Shown here in pieces: positions 9,936 to 17,908 of a stretch of DNA of 64,000 nucleotides. The position numbers and the translations under genes are program-made. This stretch comes from Aquimarina spinulae (GTDB lineage: Bacteria > Bacteroidota > Bacteroidia > Flavobacteriales > Flavobacteriaceae). How positions within the stretch are numbered: the stretch's first letter is position 1; each line of letters begins with the position of its first letter. The DNA lies in assembly GCF_943373825.1 (NCBI RefSeq), contig NZ_CALSBP010000001.1, positions 558,001 through 622,000 on the forward strand, read 5' to 3'. The notes under the pieces were generated by a model that was given only the letters and a program-made list of their open reading frames with translations, was not told where the DNA came from and made no database searches.

Positions 9936-10709
9936 TTATAGTTGTATTTGTTGTTCTAATGTTGTGAGAAAATATATATCGGGATATCTGTTTTTTAAAT
10001 CTAAAAGCTCTTTCTTTTTTATTTTGGGCGAAATATGGGTAGCGATTACCTTTTTCGGATTGATATATTTTTTAATCAATATTGATGCATCATCTTGTAA
10101 AAGCATCCAATACGGCAGAATAGCAACGTCGATACTGGCACCATGTAATTGTAGCGTATTAAACAATTCGATTTCTTCGAGCCAGTTGGTATCTCCTACA
10201 TGCAGAAATTTCTTATTGTTTATTTTAATAATGTATCCTACATTCTCTACAGCAACATGCCTTTTACCAGCATGATTTATTTTGAGTCCTGTAACCGTTA
10301 CTTTACCAATATCTATAGTTTGTTTGGTATAGTCTTTTGTTGTAATTGTAACTACTCGATCTTCAAAATCAGAGAAATTCTTAGTGATTTGATTTGCTCC
10401 AAAAAGGACAGCTTTTTTGTTTAAGACTAAATACTCCCGTGATAACGAGGCACTAAAATGATCCCCATGGTAGTGTGTGAATAAAATAACATTAGGTTTA
10501 AATCTGGTATTGATTTTATGAACTACCTCTTTAGAAGGAAATAGATAATCATCTCCATATTTTGTGTGCAGACCATCGATTAGTACAGAAGATTGATGAT
10601 CCGATATAAGAACCCCCATATTACCTGTATAGGTAAGTGTTATATTTTCTTGTGAAATACCAGAAATACTGTAAAGAAGACCAGAAAGAAAGAAGAATAT
10701 TTTTAACAC
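9936..10709 (-). CDS. Exported metallo-beta-lactamase-fold hydrolase
   Basis: 257 residues. An N-terminal signal peptide ends near residue 20 (SISGISQ). The metal-binding motif is H79-Y-H81-G-D83-H84 (THYHGDHFS). Further candidate ligands are the His of LKINHAG, the Asp of HVGDTNW and the His of IATHISP. The short size and the spacing resemble UlaG/YtnP-like metal-dependent hydrolases of the superfamily. The substrate is unknown; it is not obviously a beta-lactamase. It is the first gene of the operon with the propeller protein and S9 peptidase, and the intergenic DNA after 10709 is shared with a divergent small gene. Confidence 0.85.
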   Translation of the reverse strand: MLKIFFFLSGLLYSISGISQENITLTYTGNMGVLISDHQSSVLIDGLHTKYGDDYLFPSKEVVHKINTRFKPNVILFTHYHGDHFSASLSREYLVLNKKAVLFGANQITKNFSDFEDRVVTITTKDYTKQTIDIGKVTVTGLKINHAGKRHVAVENVGYIIKINNKKFLHVGDTNWLEEIELFNTLQLHGASIDVAILPYWMLLQDDASILIKKYINPKKVIATHISPKIKKKELLDLKNRYPDIYFLTTLEQQIQL

Positions 10710-10793
10710 GTTCTAATGGGTTGGTTTTGAAAAGTCTAAAGTAAATAAAATGAATATGCTAAAGTCTTAAAGCCGTGTTAAGGTAAAATGGGG

Positions 10794-10801
10794 TAAATTT
10801 G
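10794..10801 (+). promoter_or_regulatory. Candidate -7 promoter box for the 78-aa gene
   Basis: TAAATTTG matches the Bacteroidota -7 consensus TAnnTTTG exactly and lies 24 bp before the ATG at 10825, which leaves a short leader. No clear TTTG -33 box is seen at the usual spacing, so the call is tentative. Confidence 0.4.
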
Positions 10802-10824
10802 AAAGATTAAAAATCGTATTTATA

Positions 10825-11061
10825 ATGAAATATATAGAACTCACACTTAAGAATCATACAATCCTTCATGGCTTTGATGCTCGAAATCGAGAAATTACAG
10901 AAGAAGTAGAAGTAGAAGAGGCTTCAAAAAAAATAGTAGCGGTTAAGAGAATTTTATCGATCAGCGAAAAGTATATTTTAATAAAATATGCATATGATAG
11001 AGTTGTATACTGGGAATATATGGAGGATTATGAAACTATAAAAAAGATACTTGTATCATAA
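10825..11061 (+). CDS. Small acidic/basic protein of unknown function
   Basis: 78 residues with no signal peptide or membrane segment. The sequence alternates charged and hydrophobic residues (EVEVEEASKKIVAVKRI), suggesting an antiparallel beta sheet followed by a C-terminal helix (YMEDYETIKKIL). The pattern resembles small Flavobacteria-specific hypothetical proteins, but I recognise no family. A good -7 box upstream and its isolated position between two leftward genes support real expression. Its stop codon is 7 bp from the end of the convergent transporter gene. Confidence 0.6.
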   Translation: MKYIELTLKNHTILHGFDARNREITEEVEVEEASKKIVAVKRILSISEKYILIKYAYDRVVYWEYMEDYETIKKILVS

Positions 11062-11068
11062 GTGATAG

Positions 11069-12544
11069 TTATATTTTTTTAAATTCCTTTGGAAAAGAGG
11101 AAGGTTCAAAATCCCAGAAATAGGGAAGTAGATAGTAAGTGATTACTATAATTAAGATAATAGATATAATGTTTAACCAAAATCCTTTTTTCATCATATC
11201 AGGAATGGTCAAATAGCCCGAACCAAATACCACTGCGTTAGGTGGAGTAGCTACGGGAAGCATGAACGCACATGATGCTGCAATTGTAGCACCTACCATA
11301 AGAATAAATGGATGCACATCAAGTGATAGCGCCATTGATGCCAAAACAGGTAATAACATTGAAGTAGTAGCAACATTTGATGTGATTTCGGTTAAGAAAT
11401 TTACCGCAGTAACAATAAAAGCCAAAAGAGTAATCAAATAAACTCCTTGCAATAATGTCATTTGTGTACCGATCCATAGTGCTAATCCCGATTCTTTAAA
11501 ACCAGACGCCAAAGCAAGACCACCACCAAATAGTAAAAGTACACCCCATGGTAACTTTACTGCCGATTGCCAGTTCATTAATGGTTTTCCTTTTTCTCGA
11601 CTGGGTAGAAGAAAAAGAAGTAATGCTGCAGTAATGGCAATTATAGTATCGTCTATAGCCGAAAAAATAGGCTGTAATAAAAATGACCTTGTAATCCAGG
11701 CAAAAGCAGTGCATATAAATACGGCGAGTACCAGTTTTTCTTCAAAAGATATCTTGCCTAATTCTTTCAGTTGTCTTTTTACCTCATTTTTCCCCCCAGG
11801 AAATTCTTTCTGTTTAAAAGAAAATGCGATTTGAACCAAATAACGCCAACAGATGAATAACATTATTAGTGAGATAGGCAAACCTATAACAATCCAATTG
11901 GTAAATGTGATCTCAAAACCATAAATTTCTTTAACAATCCCAGCTAGAATAAGATTAGTAGGAGTTCCTATAAGTGAAGCAACTCCTCCAATAGATGCAC
12001 TATATGCTATAGCGAGCATTAGCGCTTTTCCGAAGATTTTATTTTCATCTTCGATAGTGTTTGGATTATCGGTAAGTTGAGTAATTATTGCTATACCAAT
12101 AGGTAACATCATTACAGATGTCGCAGTGTTAGAAATCCACATCGATAAAAATGCTGTAGCAATCATAAAACCAAGAATCATGGTTTTAACATTGGTACCA
12201 ATAATATTTATAATGCTTAATGCGATACGTTTATGTAGATTCCATCTCTCTATCCCAATAGCCAATATAAACCCGCCTGCATATAAGAAGATATTATGAT
12301 TGCCAAATGCTGCAGTTGTCGTTTTAATATCTAAACCACCAGATAACGGAAATAAAACAATGGGCAATAGCGAAGTGGCAGCAATAGGAATAGCCTCGGT
12401 AATCCACCATATAGCAATCCATAAAGTACTAGCTAGTATTGCATTGGCTTCTTTACTTAAACCCTCGGGGTGAAAAAAAAATAGTACAAGAAAAAAAATT
12501 GCAGGGCCAGATATAGCTCCTATTTTTTTAATACTTACATTCAT
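11069..12544 (-). CDS. DASS/SLC13-type sodium:dicarboxylate (anion) symporter
   Basis: 491 residues with about 11-12 hydrophobic segments, typical for the divalent anion:sodium symporter family. Both signature hairpins are present: SNT at 138-140 (WISNTATSVMMLP) and SNV at 389-391 (TEITSNVATTSMLLP), the places that hold sodium and carboxylate in VcINDY. GGGLALASGFKESG (about 340-353) is also typical. It probably imports C4-dicarboxylates such as succinate or malate, although sulfate cannot be excluded. It stands alone, converging with the small gene at 10825. Confidence 0.9.
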   Translation of the reverse strand: MNVSIKKIGAISGPAIFFLVLFFFHPEGLSKEANAILASTLWIAIWWITEAIPIAATSLLPIVLFPLSGGLDIKTTTAAFGNHNIFLYAGGFILAIGIERWNLHKRIALSIINIIGTNVKTMILGFMIATAFLSMWISNTATSVMMLPIGIAIITQLTDNPNTIEDENKIFGKALMLAIAYSASIGGVASLIGTPTNLILAGIVKEIYGFEITFTNWIVIGLPISLIMLFICWRYLVQIAFSFKQKEFPGGKNEVKRQLKELGKISFEEKLVLAVFICTAFAWITRSFLLQPIFSAIDDTIIAITAALLLFLLPSREKGKPLMNWQSAVKLPWGVLLLFGGGLALASGFKESGLALWIGTQMTLLQGVYLITLLAFIVTAVNFLTEITSNVATTSMLLPVLASMALSLDVHPFILMVGATIAASCAFMLPVATPPNAVVFGSGYLTIPDMMKKGFWLNIISIILIIVITYYLLPYFWDFEPSSFPKEFKKI

Positions 12545-12737
12545 GCGATGCTGTTGTTAAGAAATCATAGGTTTAGTAAATGATTGATAAAAGTATAGAT
12601 AAAAGAATTAAATCTTTACCCTAAAGCGTAGAAATATTACTTCGGGAGTATAGGGTAATAGTTAGGTTGGTCTGCATAAATTCTATAAAAGAGAATATGG
12701 CAGAAAGAAAAAGGATGTATTGTATAAATGGGTTTTG

Positions 12738-13100
12738 TTAAGGTATCATAACCTTTGATTTGTCACTATTTCGTGCAGAAATTAGATGAAAGTTTTTATC
12801 AACTTTTACAATAATTATTTTACCAGTATGTAAATTTACCATCTTCCATCTAAACCCATAGGATGTTTCGAAAATCGCAGATCTTGCCGTTTTCCGTAAA
12901 TCAATTTCATCAATGTTTTCGACAATTTGATTCGCCAAAAGATCAAGTCCTCTTTCTTTAACTTCTTCTGTAGAAAGTTTACGATCACGAGGGTTTTGAC
13001 TTTGATCAATAGTAATTTCGTATGAAGACGCTTCAATACTACTATTAGGAAATACTAAAAAAGAGAAAAATACTAAAAAAGAGAGTATGTAATTTTTCAT
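12738..13100 (-). CDS. Small exported protein of unknown function
   Basis: 120 residues with a clear signal peptide (MKNYILSFLVFFSFLVFPNSSIEAS). The mature part of about 95 residues has a short helix (STEEVKERGLDLLANQIVENI) and then a strand pair (FRWKMVNLHTGKIIIVKVD). No family was recognised. It is monocistronic: a terminator in front closes the upstream M28 gene, and about 190 bp with no gene separates it from the transporter. Confidence 0.65.
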   Translation of the reverse strand: MKNYILSFLVFFSFLVFPNSSIEASSYEITIDQSQNPRDRKLSTEEVKERGLDLLANQIVENIDEIDLRKTARSAIFETSYGFRWKMVNLHTGKIIIVKVDKNFHLISARNSDKSKVMIP

Positions 13101-13207
13101 AATCTAACGATTTTGTGAATTACATACTATATCACTGAATAATATGCAATTACGTTGGGTTTACGTGTATTGTCATAAGTATTTGTATAGTGCTTAACAA
13201 TTATCTT

Positions 13208-13248
13208 AAAAAGGGGTATTGTAAAATTAACGCTTAAATACCTTTTTT
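13208..13248 (-). terminator. Terminator of the M28 peptidase gene
   Basis: AAAAAGGGGTATT pairs with AAATACCTTTTTT (one bulged G) around a 15-nt loop. Read on the minus strand the hairpin ends in a T run and lies about 110 bp past the M28 stop codon. Confidence 0.6.
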
Positions 13249-13360
13249 ATGATATTATTATGTTAAAAAAATGATAATTTCTCTTAAAATTTTGCTTTTC
13301 TACCTTTTATTGTTATAAAAAATCAATTTCCGTAGTTTTAATACGGTGATTACTTTATTC

Positions 13361-14830
13361 TCATTTCTTGTATAGTTTTTTACCAGCCTCATAATATTTA
13401 TCTCCTTCTATCCAAAAAGGAGTTGTTTCATTGTTAGCAATGTTTCTGCAGGCTAAAACATAGGACTGAAAAAACTTAAATAAATAGTCGTAATCTAAAG
13501 TATCGGGATTGTCGGTAACCTGGTGGTAGTACTTTGTGATTTCTTCGTCAAAAGCAGTGAATCCCATACTAAAAGTAGGTGCAGGAATCCCTTTTGCAGC
13601 AAAGTGTACATTATCAGATCGATCAAATAATCCTTGTTCGGGAGCAGGATCATCAATGGCTTTTAGTCCAAATTTGGTAGCAGCGTCTTCAATATCCTTT
13701 TGTGCAGTTGTTCTGCTTAAACCAATAATCGTTGCCAGTGTTGTGTCATTATAACCTCCATTATCACTATTAAAGCAATATACCATTTGGTGTAAAGGAA
13801 TTACAGGGTGGTCTACATACCACTTACTTCCTAATAGCCCTTTCTCTTCTCCTGTAAATAGGATAAAAAGCGCCGATCTTTTGGTTGGGTATTTTGCAAT
13901 ATTTTCTGCCGCAGAAAGTACAGTAACGGTACCTACTGCATTATCTCTGGCTCCATTGTATATCGAATCATTTTCAACAGCTTTACCGATACCCACATGA
14001 TCGTAATGAGCAGAATAAATGATGTATTCATTTTTAAGTTTGGGATCAGTACCTTCTACATAACCAATGACGTTTTGCGAAGTAACCGCACTTTTTTTAA
14101 TTCCCTCAATAGTAAATTCGATATCAATCTCTTTATTTGTAGTAAATAGTTTACTAATATCTTCATTTTTGTCATTTATCCATGTATGAGAAAAGCTGTC
14201 TGCATCTTCTTTTTGATCTGCAACAATCATTTTTTCACCATTTAAATAGTGCTCTAATCTCATCCACGTTGGGTCATCAAAATTAGAAACCTCAATAATA
14301 CCTATGGCACCTTTTTGTTTGGCGAGAGTATTCTTTTCTTTAGCTGTAGAAAAAGCTGGCCTGATATTTTTGTTGTCTTTAGTTCCTATAATAGTAATTA
14401 CATATTTCCCTTTTACATCAATAGTATTATAATCTTCTTCTAGACCGTAATTTAAGAAAACGGCTTTTCCTTTATAATTGGCATTTCCCGATGCTACTGT
14501 AGCTATTTTATTAAGAACTAAAGCTCCTGTTTTAAATTCGGTCTTTGTAGCTCCAGACGTTTTCTCCAGCTCCACATTTTGAAGATAACTGGTGGTCTCG
14601 GGAATTGGTTTTACTCCATATCCTCGTAGCATATTGGCAAGATATTGCGCAGCAATTTTGTTTTCGGGACTTCCGGTTTGCCTACCTTTTAGTTCATCTG
14701 AAGCCAGAAAATAAATATGCCCTTCAATTTCACTTTTAGAAACAGTAGATTTTACTTTTTCGACATCATCCTGTGCCGAAATAGAGATTGTAAAAAGAAA
14801 AAGTAACGAGAGTATAATAGATTTTTTCAT
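13361..14830 (-). CDS. M28 family zinc aminopeptidase with PA-like insert
   Basis: 489 residues with a signal peptide (MKKSIILSLLFLFTISISAQ). All five co-catalytic zinc ligands of family M28 can be placed: H275 (HYDH), D296 (GARDNAVG), E329 (next to the general base E328 in FTGEEKG), D356 (NSDNGGYND) and H436 (YYHQVTD). Residues about 100-250 look like a protease-associated domain (GKAVFLNYGL, KQKGAIGIIEV). The protein is probably periplasmic and removes N-terminal residues from peptides. It is transcribed alone, divergent from the VWA/AAA+ pair. Confidence 0.92.
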   Translation of the reverse strand: MKKSIILSLLFLFTISISAQDDVEKVKSTVSKSEIEGHIYFLASDELKGRQTGSPENKIAAQYLANMLRGYGVKPIPETTSYLQNVELEKTSGATKTEFKTGALVLNKIATVASGNANYKGKAVFLNYGLEEDYNTIDVKGKYVITIIGTKDNKNIRPAFSTAKEKNTLAKQKGAIGIIEVSNFDDPTWMRLEHYLNGEKMIVADQKEDADSFSHTWINDKNEDISKLFTTNKEIDIEFTIEGIKKSAVTSQNVIGYVEGTDPKLKNEYIIYSAHYDHVGIGKAVENDSIYNGARDNAVGTVTVLSAAENIAKYPTKRSALFILFTGEEKGLLGSKWYVDHPVIPLHQMVYCFNSDNGGYNDTTLATIIGLSRTTAQKDIEDAATKFGLKAIDDPAPEQGLFDRSDNVHFAAKGIPAPTFSMGFTAFDEEITKYYHQVTDNPDTLDYDYLFKFFQSYVLACRNIANNETTPFWIEGDKYYEAGKKLYKK

Positions 14831-15028
14831 GAGTGAGTATGATATAATTGTGTGATCAAATTAATGGTATAGCATAGCTACCTTCTTTTCAAAGATAACA
14901 ATTGTTTGTACTTTGTTATAATACAAGAAGTTGTTTTCTAATAAATGTTGTCAAAAATAAATGTTAATTCTCATTTCTTCGATAGATAATAAGTTCTTAT
15001 CTTTTATAAATTATACTAACTTTATCTA

Positions 15029-16159
15029 ATGAAAAAAGAAAAGAAAGTATTTAGAAAAGGCTTTGCATTCAAAATCTTTGAGGCGCCAGAACAATCTCTG
15101 TTTGATAAGCTTTTTGATATTTTTCAGGAAGTTATCACTCATACTTCAGGAGATCTTGATGAGGCTTTAGACTGGATGAGAGAATTGGATAAAGAATATC
15201 AGCTTACCGATGAGAATTACACGCTAGATGATTTTGTAGAGGATTTAAAAAAGAAGGGGTACATTCGAGAAGAGATAAAACCAGATGGTAAAGGAGGGAT
15301 GTCTATTACAGCCAAAACCGAACAGGCAATTCGCAAAAGGGCATTGGATCAAATTTTTGGAAAGCTAAAACGAAGCGGAGCAGGTAATCACAGAACAAAT
15401 TATATTGGTAAAGGAGATGAACACTCTGGGGAGTTTCGTAATTATCAGTATGGAGATTCGTTAGAGCAAATATCAATAACAGAAAGCCTTAAAAATGCGC
15501 AAATCAATCATGGTATTGGTGATTTAAATCTTACCGAAGATGACCTTGTAGTCGAAGAAACCCAGTATAAAGCACAAATGAGTACAGTACTAATGATTGA
15601 TATTAGTCACAGTATGATTCTATATGGTGAGGATCGTATAACTCCTGCCAAGAAAGTTGCAATGGCACTTGCAGAGCTTATTATTACCAAATATCCTAAA
15701 GATACATTGGATATATTGGTTTTTGGTAATGATGCATGGCCAATTGCGATCAAAGATTTGCCTTACTTACAGGTAGGACCATATCATACGAATACCGTAG
15801 CAGGTTTACAGTTGGCTATGGATATGTTGCGAAGAAAACGTAATACAAACAAGCAGATTTTTATGATTACCGATGGTAAACCCAGTTGTTTAAGAATGCC
15901 AGATGGGCAATACTATAAAAATAGTAATGGATTAGACAGGTATATTGTAAGCAAATGTTATATGATGGCTCAACAAGCCAGGAAGTTACATATCCCCATA
16001 ACGACTTTTATGATTGCGCAAGACCCTTATTTAATGCAGTTTGTAAGAGAGTTTACCTATGCGAATCAAGGAAAAGCATTTTATACCGGTCTTAATGGTT
16101 TAGGTGAAATGATTTTTGAAGATTATGAAACAAATAGAAAAAAAAGAATACGAGGATAA
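15029..16159 (+). CDS. VWA-domain protein partnered with a MoxR/ChlI-like AAA+ ATPase
   Basis: 376 residues, cytoplasmic. Residues 1-130 are helical and charged. The von Willebrand A domain (about 180-365) has the metal-adhesion motif D191-I-S193-H-S195 and a second motif ITDGKPS. This architecture matches the VWA half of BchI/BchD-like and MoxR-VWA pairs, which work as chaperones that insert metals or remodel enzymes. It is followed 45 bp later by the matching AAA+ ATPase gene on the same strand. The pair is conserved as a unit in many Bacteroidota, to my knowledge without an assigned client. Confidence 0.85.
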   Translation: MKKEKKVFRKGFAFKIFEAPEQSLFDKLFDIFQEVITHTSGDLDEALDWMRELDKEYQLTDENYTLDDFVEDLKKKGYIREEIKPDGKGGMSITAKTEQAIRKRALDQIFGKLKRSGAGNHRTNYIGKGDEHSGEFRNYQYGDSLEQISITESLKNAQINHGIGDLNLTEDDLVVEETQYKAQMSTVLMIDISHSMILYGEDRITPAKKVAMALAELIITKYPKDTLDILVFGNDAWPIAIKDLPYLQVGPYHTNTVAGLQLAMDMLRRKRNTNKQIFMITDGKPSCLRMPDGQYYKNSNGLDRYIVSKCYMMAQQARKLHIPITTFMIAQDPYLMQFVREFTYANQGKAFYTGLNGLGEMIFEDYETNRKKRIRG

Positions 16160-16204
16160 ACTCGTTTTGATTTTAAAAGTAATTGTAAGAACGAAAAGAA
16201 AAAA

Positions 16205-17668
16205 ATGAAAGTTTTAGATATAAAGACATTAGGCCAGTTAAAAAAATCGGGATATAAAAGTATATCGATAAAAGATGAATTAAGAAACAATCTAAGAACT
16301 AAGATTAGTAATAACAAAGATACTTTTACTGGTATTCATGGATATGAAAATACGGTGATTCCCGAATTAGAAAGAGCAATTCTTTCTAGGCATAATATTA
16401 ATTTATTAGGGTTAAGGGGGCAGGCAAAAACTCGTTTGGCAAGACAAATGATAAACCTGCTGGATGAATGGGTTCCTGTGGTAGAGGGTTCAGAAATTAA
16501 TGATGATCCGTTTCATCCTATTTCTAGATATGCTACTAACTTGATAGAAGAAAAAGGAGACGACACACCCATTAGTTGGTTGCATCGATCAGAACGTTTT
16601 GCAGAAAAATTAGCAACTCCAGATGTTACTGTAGCAGATATAATAGGAGATGTAGATCCAATTAAAGCCGCTAATCTAAAATTAAGCTATGCAGATGATC
16701 GTGTGATTCATTTTGGGATGATCCCAAGAGCAAACCGAAGTATTTTTGTTATTAATGAATTACCAGATTTACAAGCTCGTATACAAGTTGCATTATTTAA
16801 TATTTTACAAGAAGGTGATATCCAGATTAGAGGATTTAAGCTTCGATTACCATTAGATATACAATTTGTGTTTACAGCAAACCCAGAGGATTATACGAAT
16901 CGCGGAAGCATTGTAACACCTTTAAAAGATAGAATAGGCTCACAGATTCTTACTCACTATCCCAAAACTGTAGCAATAGCAAAAACAATTACCCAGCAGG
17001 AGGCTAAATTAGATTCGAGGCAAGCCGATTTGGTTTGTGTACCAGAGATAGCAAAGGACTTATTAGAACAAATTAGTTTTCAGGCTAGAGAAAGTGAGTT
17101 TATTGATCATAAAAGTGGTATAAGTGCCAGGATGAGTATTACTGCTTATGAAAATTTGTTAAGTATGGCAGAATACAGAGCCTTACGATCTGGTGATGAT
17201 CAAACAGTATTGCGATTAAGCGATTTTACCGGGGTTATTCCTGCTATTACCGGTAAAGTAGAATTGGTATATGAAGGAGAGCAGGAGGGAGCTGCTTCTG
17301 TAGCAAATTCCTTAATTGCTGATGCTATCAAGACTTTATTTCCCGAATACTTTCCGAAAATCGAAAAACTAGAAAAAGAAGGCTATGAAAGCCCATATCA
17401 AAACCTAATAAATTGGTTTTTTGAAGAGAGCGGATTCGAATTACTAGATGATATATCGGATAAAGAGTATAAAGAAAAACTAAATGCCATTACGCCACTT
17501 AAAAATCTGATTAATGAATATCATCCCGAAATGAGTACAGAAGAAAGTTATTTTATGATGGAATTCTTATTGTGGGGATTGGTAGAGTTTAAAAAACTAA
17601 GTAAACATAGATTGTCAGAAGGATTTCATTTTAATGATCTTTATGGGAGTTATATAAGTGGATTATAG
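16205..17668 (+). CDS. Magnesium-chelatase-like (ChlI/MoxR) AAA+ ATPase
   Basis: 487 residues. A ChlI-type AAA+ core starts near residue 40. The P-loop is G69-L-R-G-Q-A-K75-T, with Ala where the canonical Gly precedes Lys. The Walker B strand SIFVINELPDL has Asn-Glu instead of Asp-Glu. FVFTANPEDYTNRGSIVTPLKDRIG supplies sensor 1 and an arginine finger region. The protein is too long for MoxR and has no C-terminal Mg-chelatase D domain; the VWA domain is supplied by the preceding gene. Together they probably form a ring-shaped ATPase plus VWA adaptor. A terminator follows at 17724. Confidence 0.85.
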   Translation: MKVLDIKTLGQLKKSGYKSISIKDELRNNLRTKISNNKDTFTGIHGYENTVIPELERAILSRHNINLLGLRGQAKTRLARQMINLLDEWVPVVEGSEINDDPFHPISRYATNLIEEKGDDTPISWLHRSERFAEKLATPDVTVADIIGDVDPIKAANLKLSYADDRVIHFGMIPRANRSIFVINELPDLQARIQVALFNILQEGDIQIRGFKLRLPLDIQFVFTANPEDYTNRGSIVTPLKDRIGSQILTHYPKTVAIAKTITQQEAKLDSRQADLVCVPEIAKDLLEQISFQARESEFIDHKSGISARMSITAYENLLSMAEYRALRSGDDQTVLRLSDFTGVIPAITGKVELVYEGEQEGAASVANSLIADAIKTLFPEYFPKIEKLEKEGYESPYQNLINWFFEESGFELLDDISDKEYKEKLNAITPLKNLINEYHPEMSTEESYFMMEFLLWGLVEFKKLSKHRLSEGFHFNDLYGSYISGL

Positions 17669-17723
17669 TTTTAAAATTATTTCAAAAAAGTTAAATCAGA
17701 CAAATAAATAATAATGTAAAAAA

Positions 17724-17757
17724 AATAGCATTCTAAAAAAAGAATGTTATTTTTTTT
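17724..17757 (+). terminator. Terminator of the VWA/AAA+ operon
   Basis: AATAGCATTCT pairs with AGAATGTTATT (one G-U) around six A residues and is followed by a run of seven or eight T residues, 55 bp after the stop codon. Confidence 0.85.
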
Positions 17758-17908
17758 GAAAGGAATTCTTTTTTTCAGTAAAAATAGCCTGATAATGTGT
17801 TGTTTTATGCTACTTAGATATTTTTTTTTATATCATTCTTACCTATTTATATCTTGTTAAGTATTCATAAATAATATATAAATGTTTACACTTTTAAAAC
17901 TTAACATT

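Noticed and set aside
12615-12655. TACCCTA...TAGGGTA inverted repeat upstream of the transporter gene
   Set aside because: Only 7 bp with a long loop; expected by chance in a 64-kb AT-rich window.
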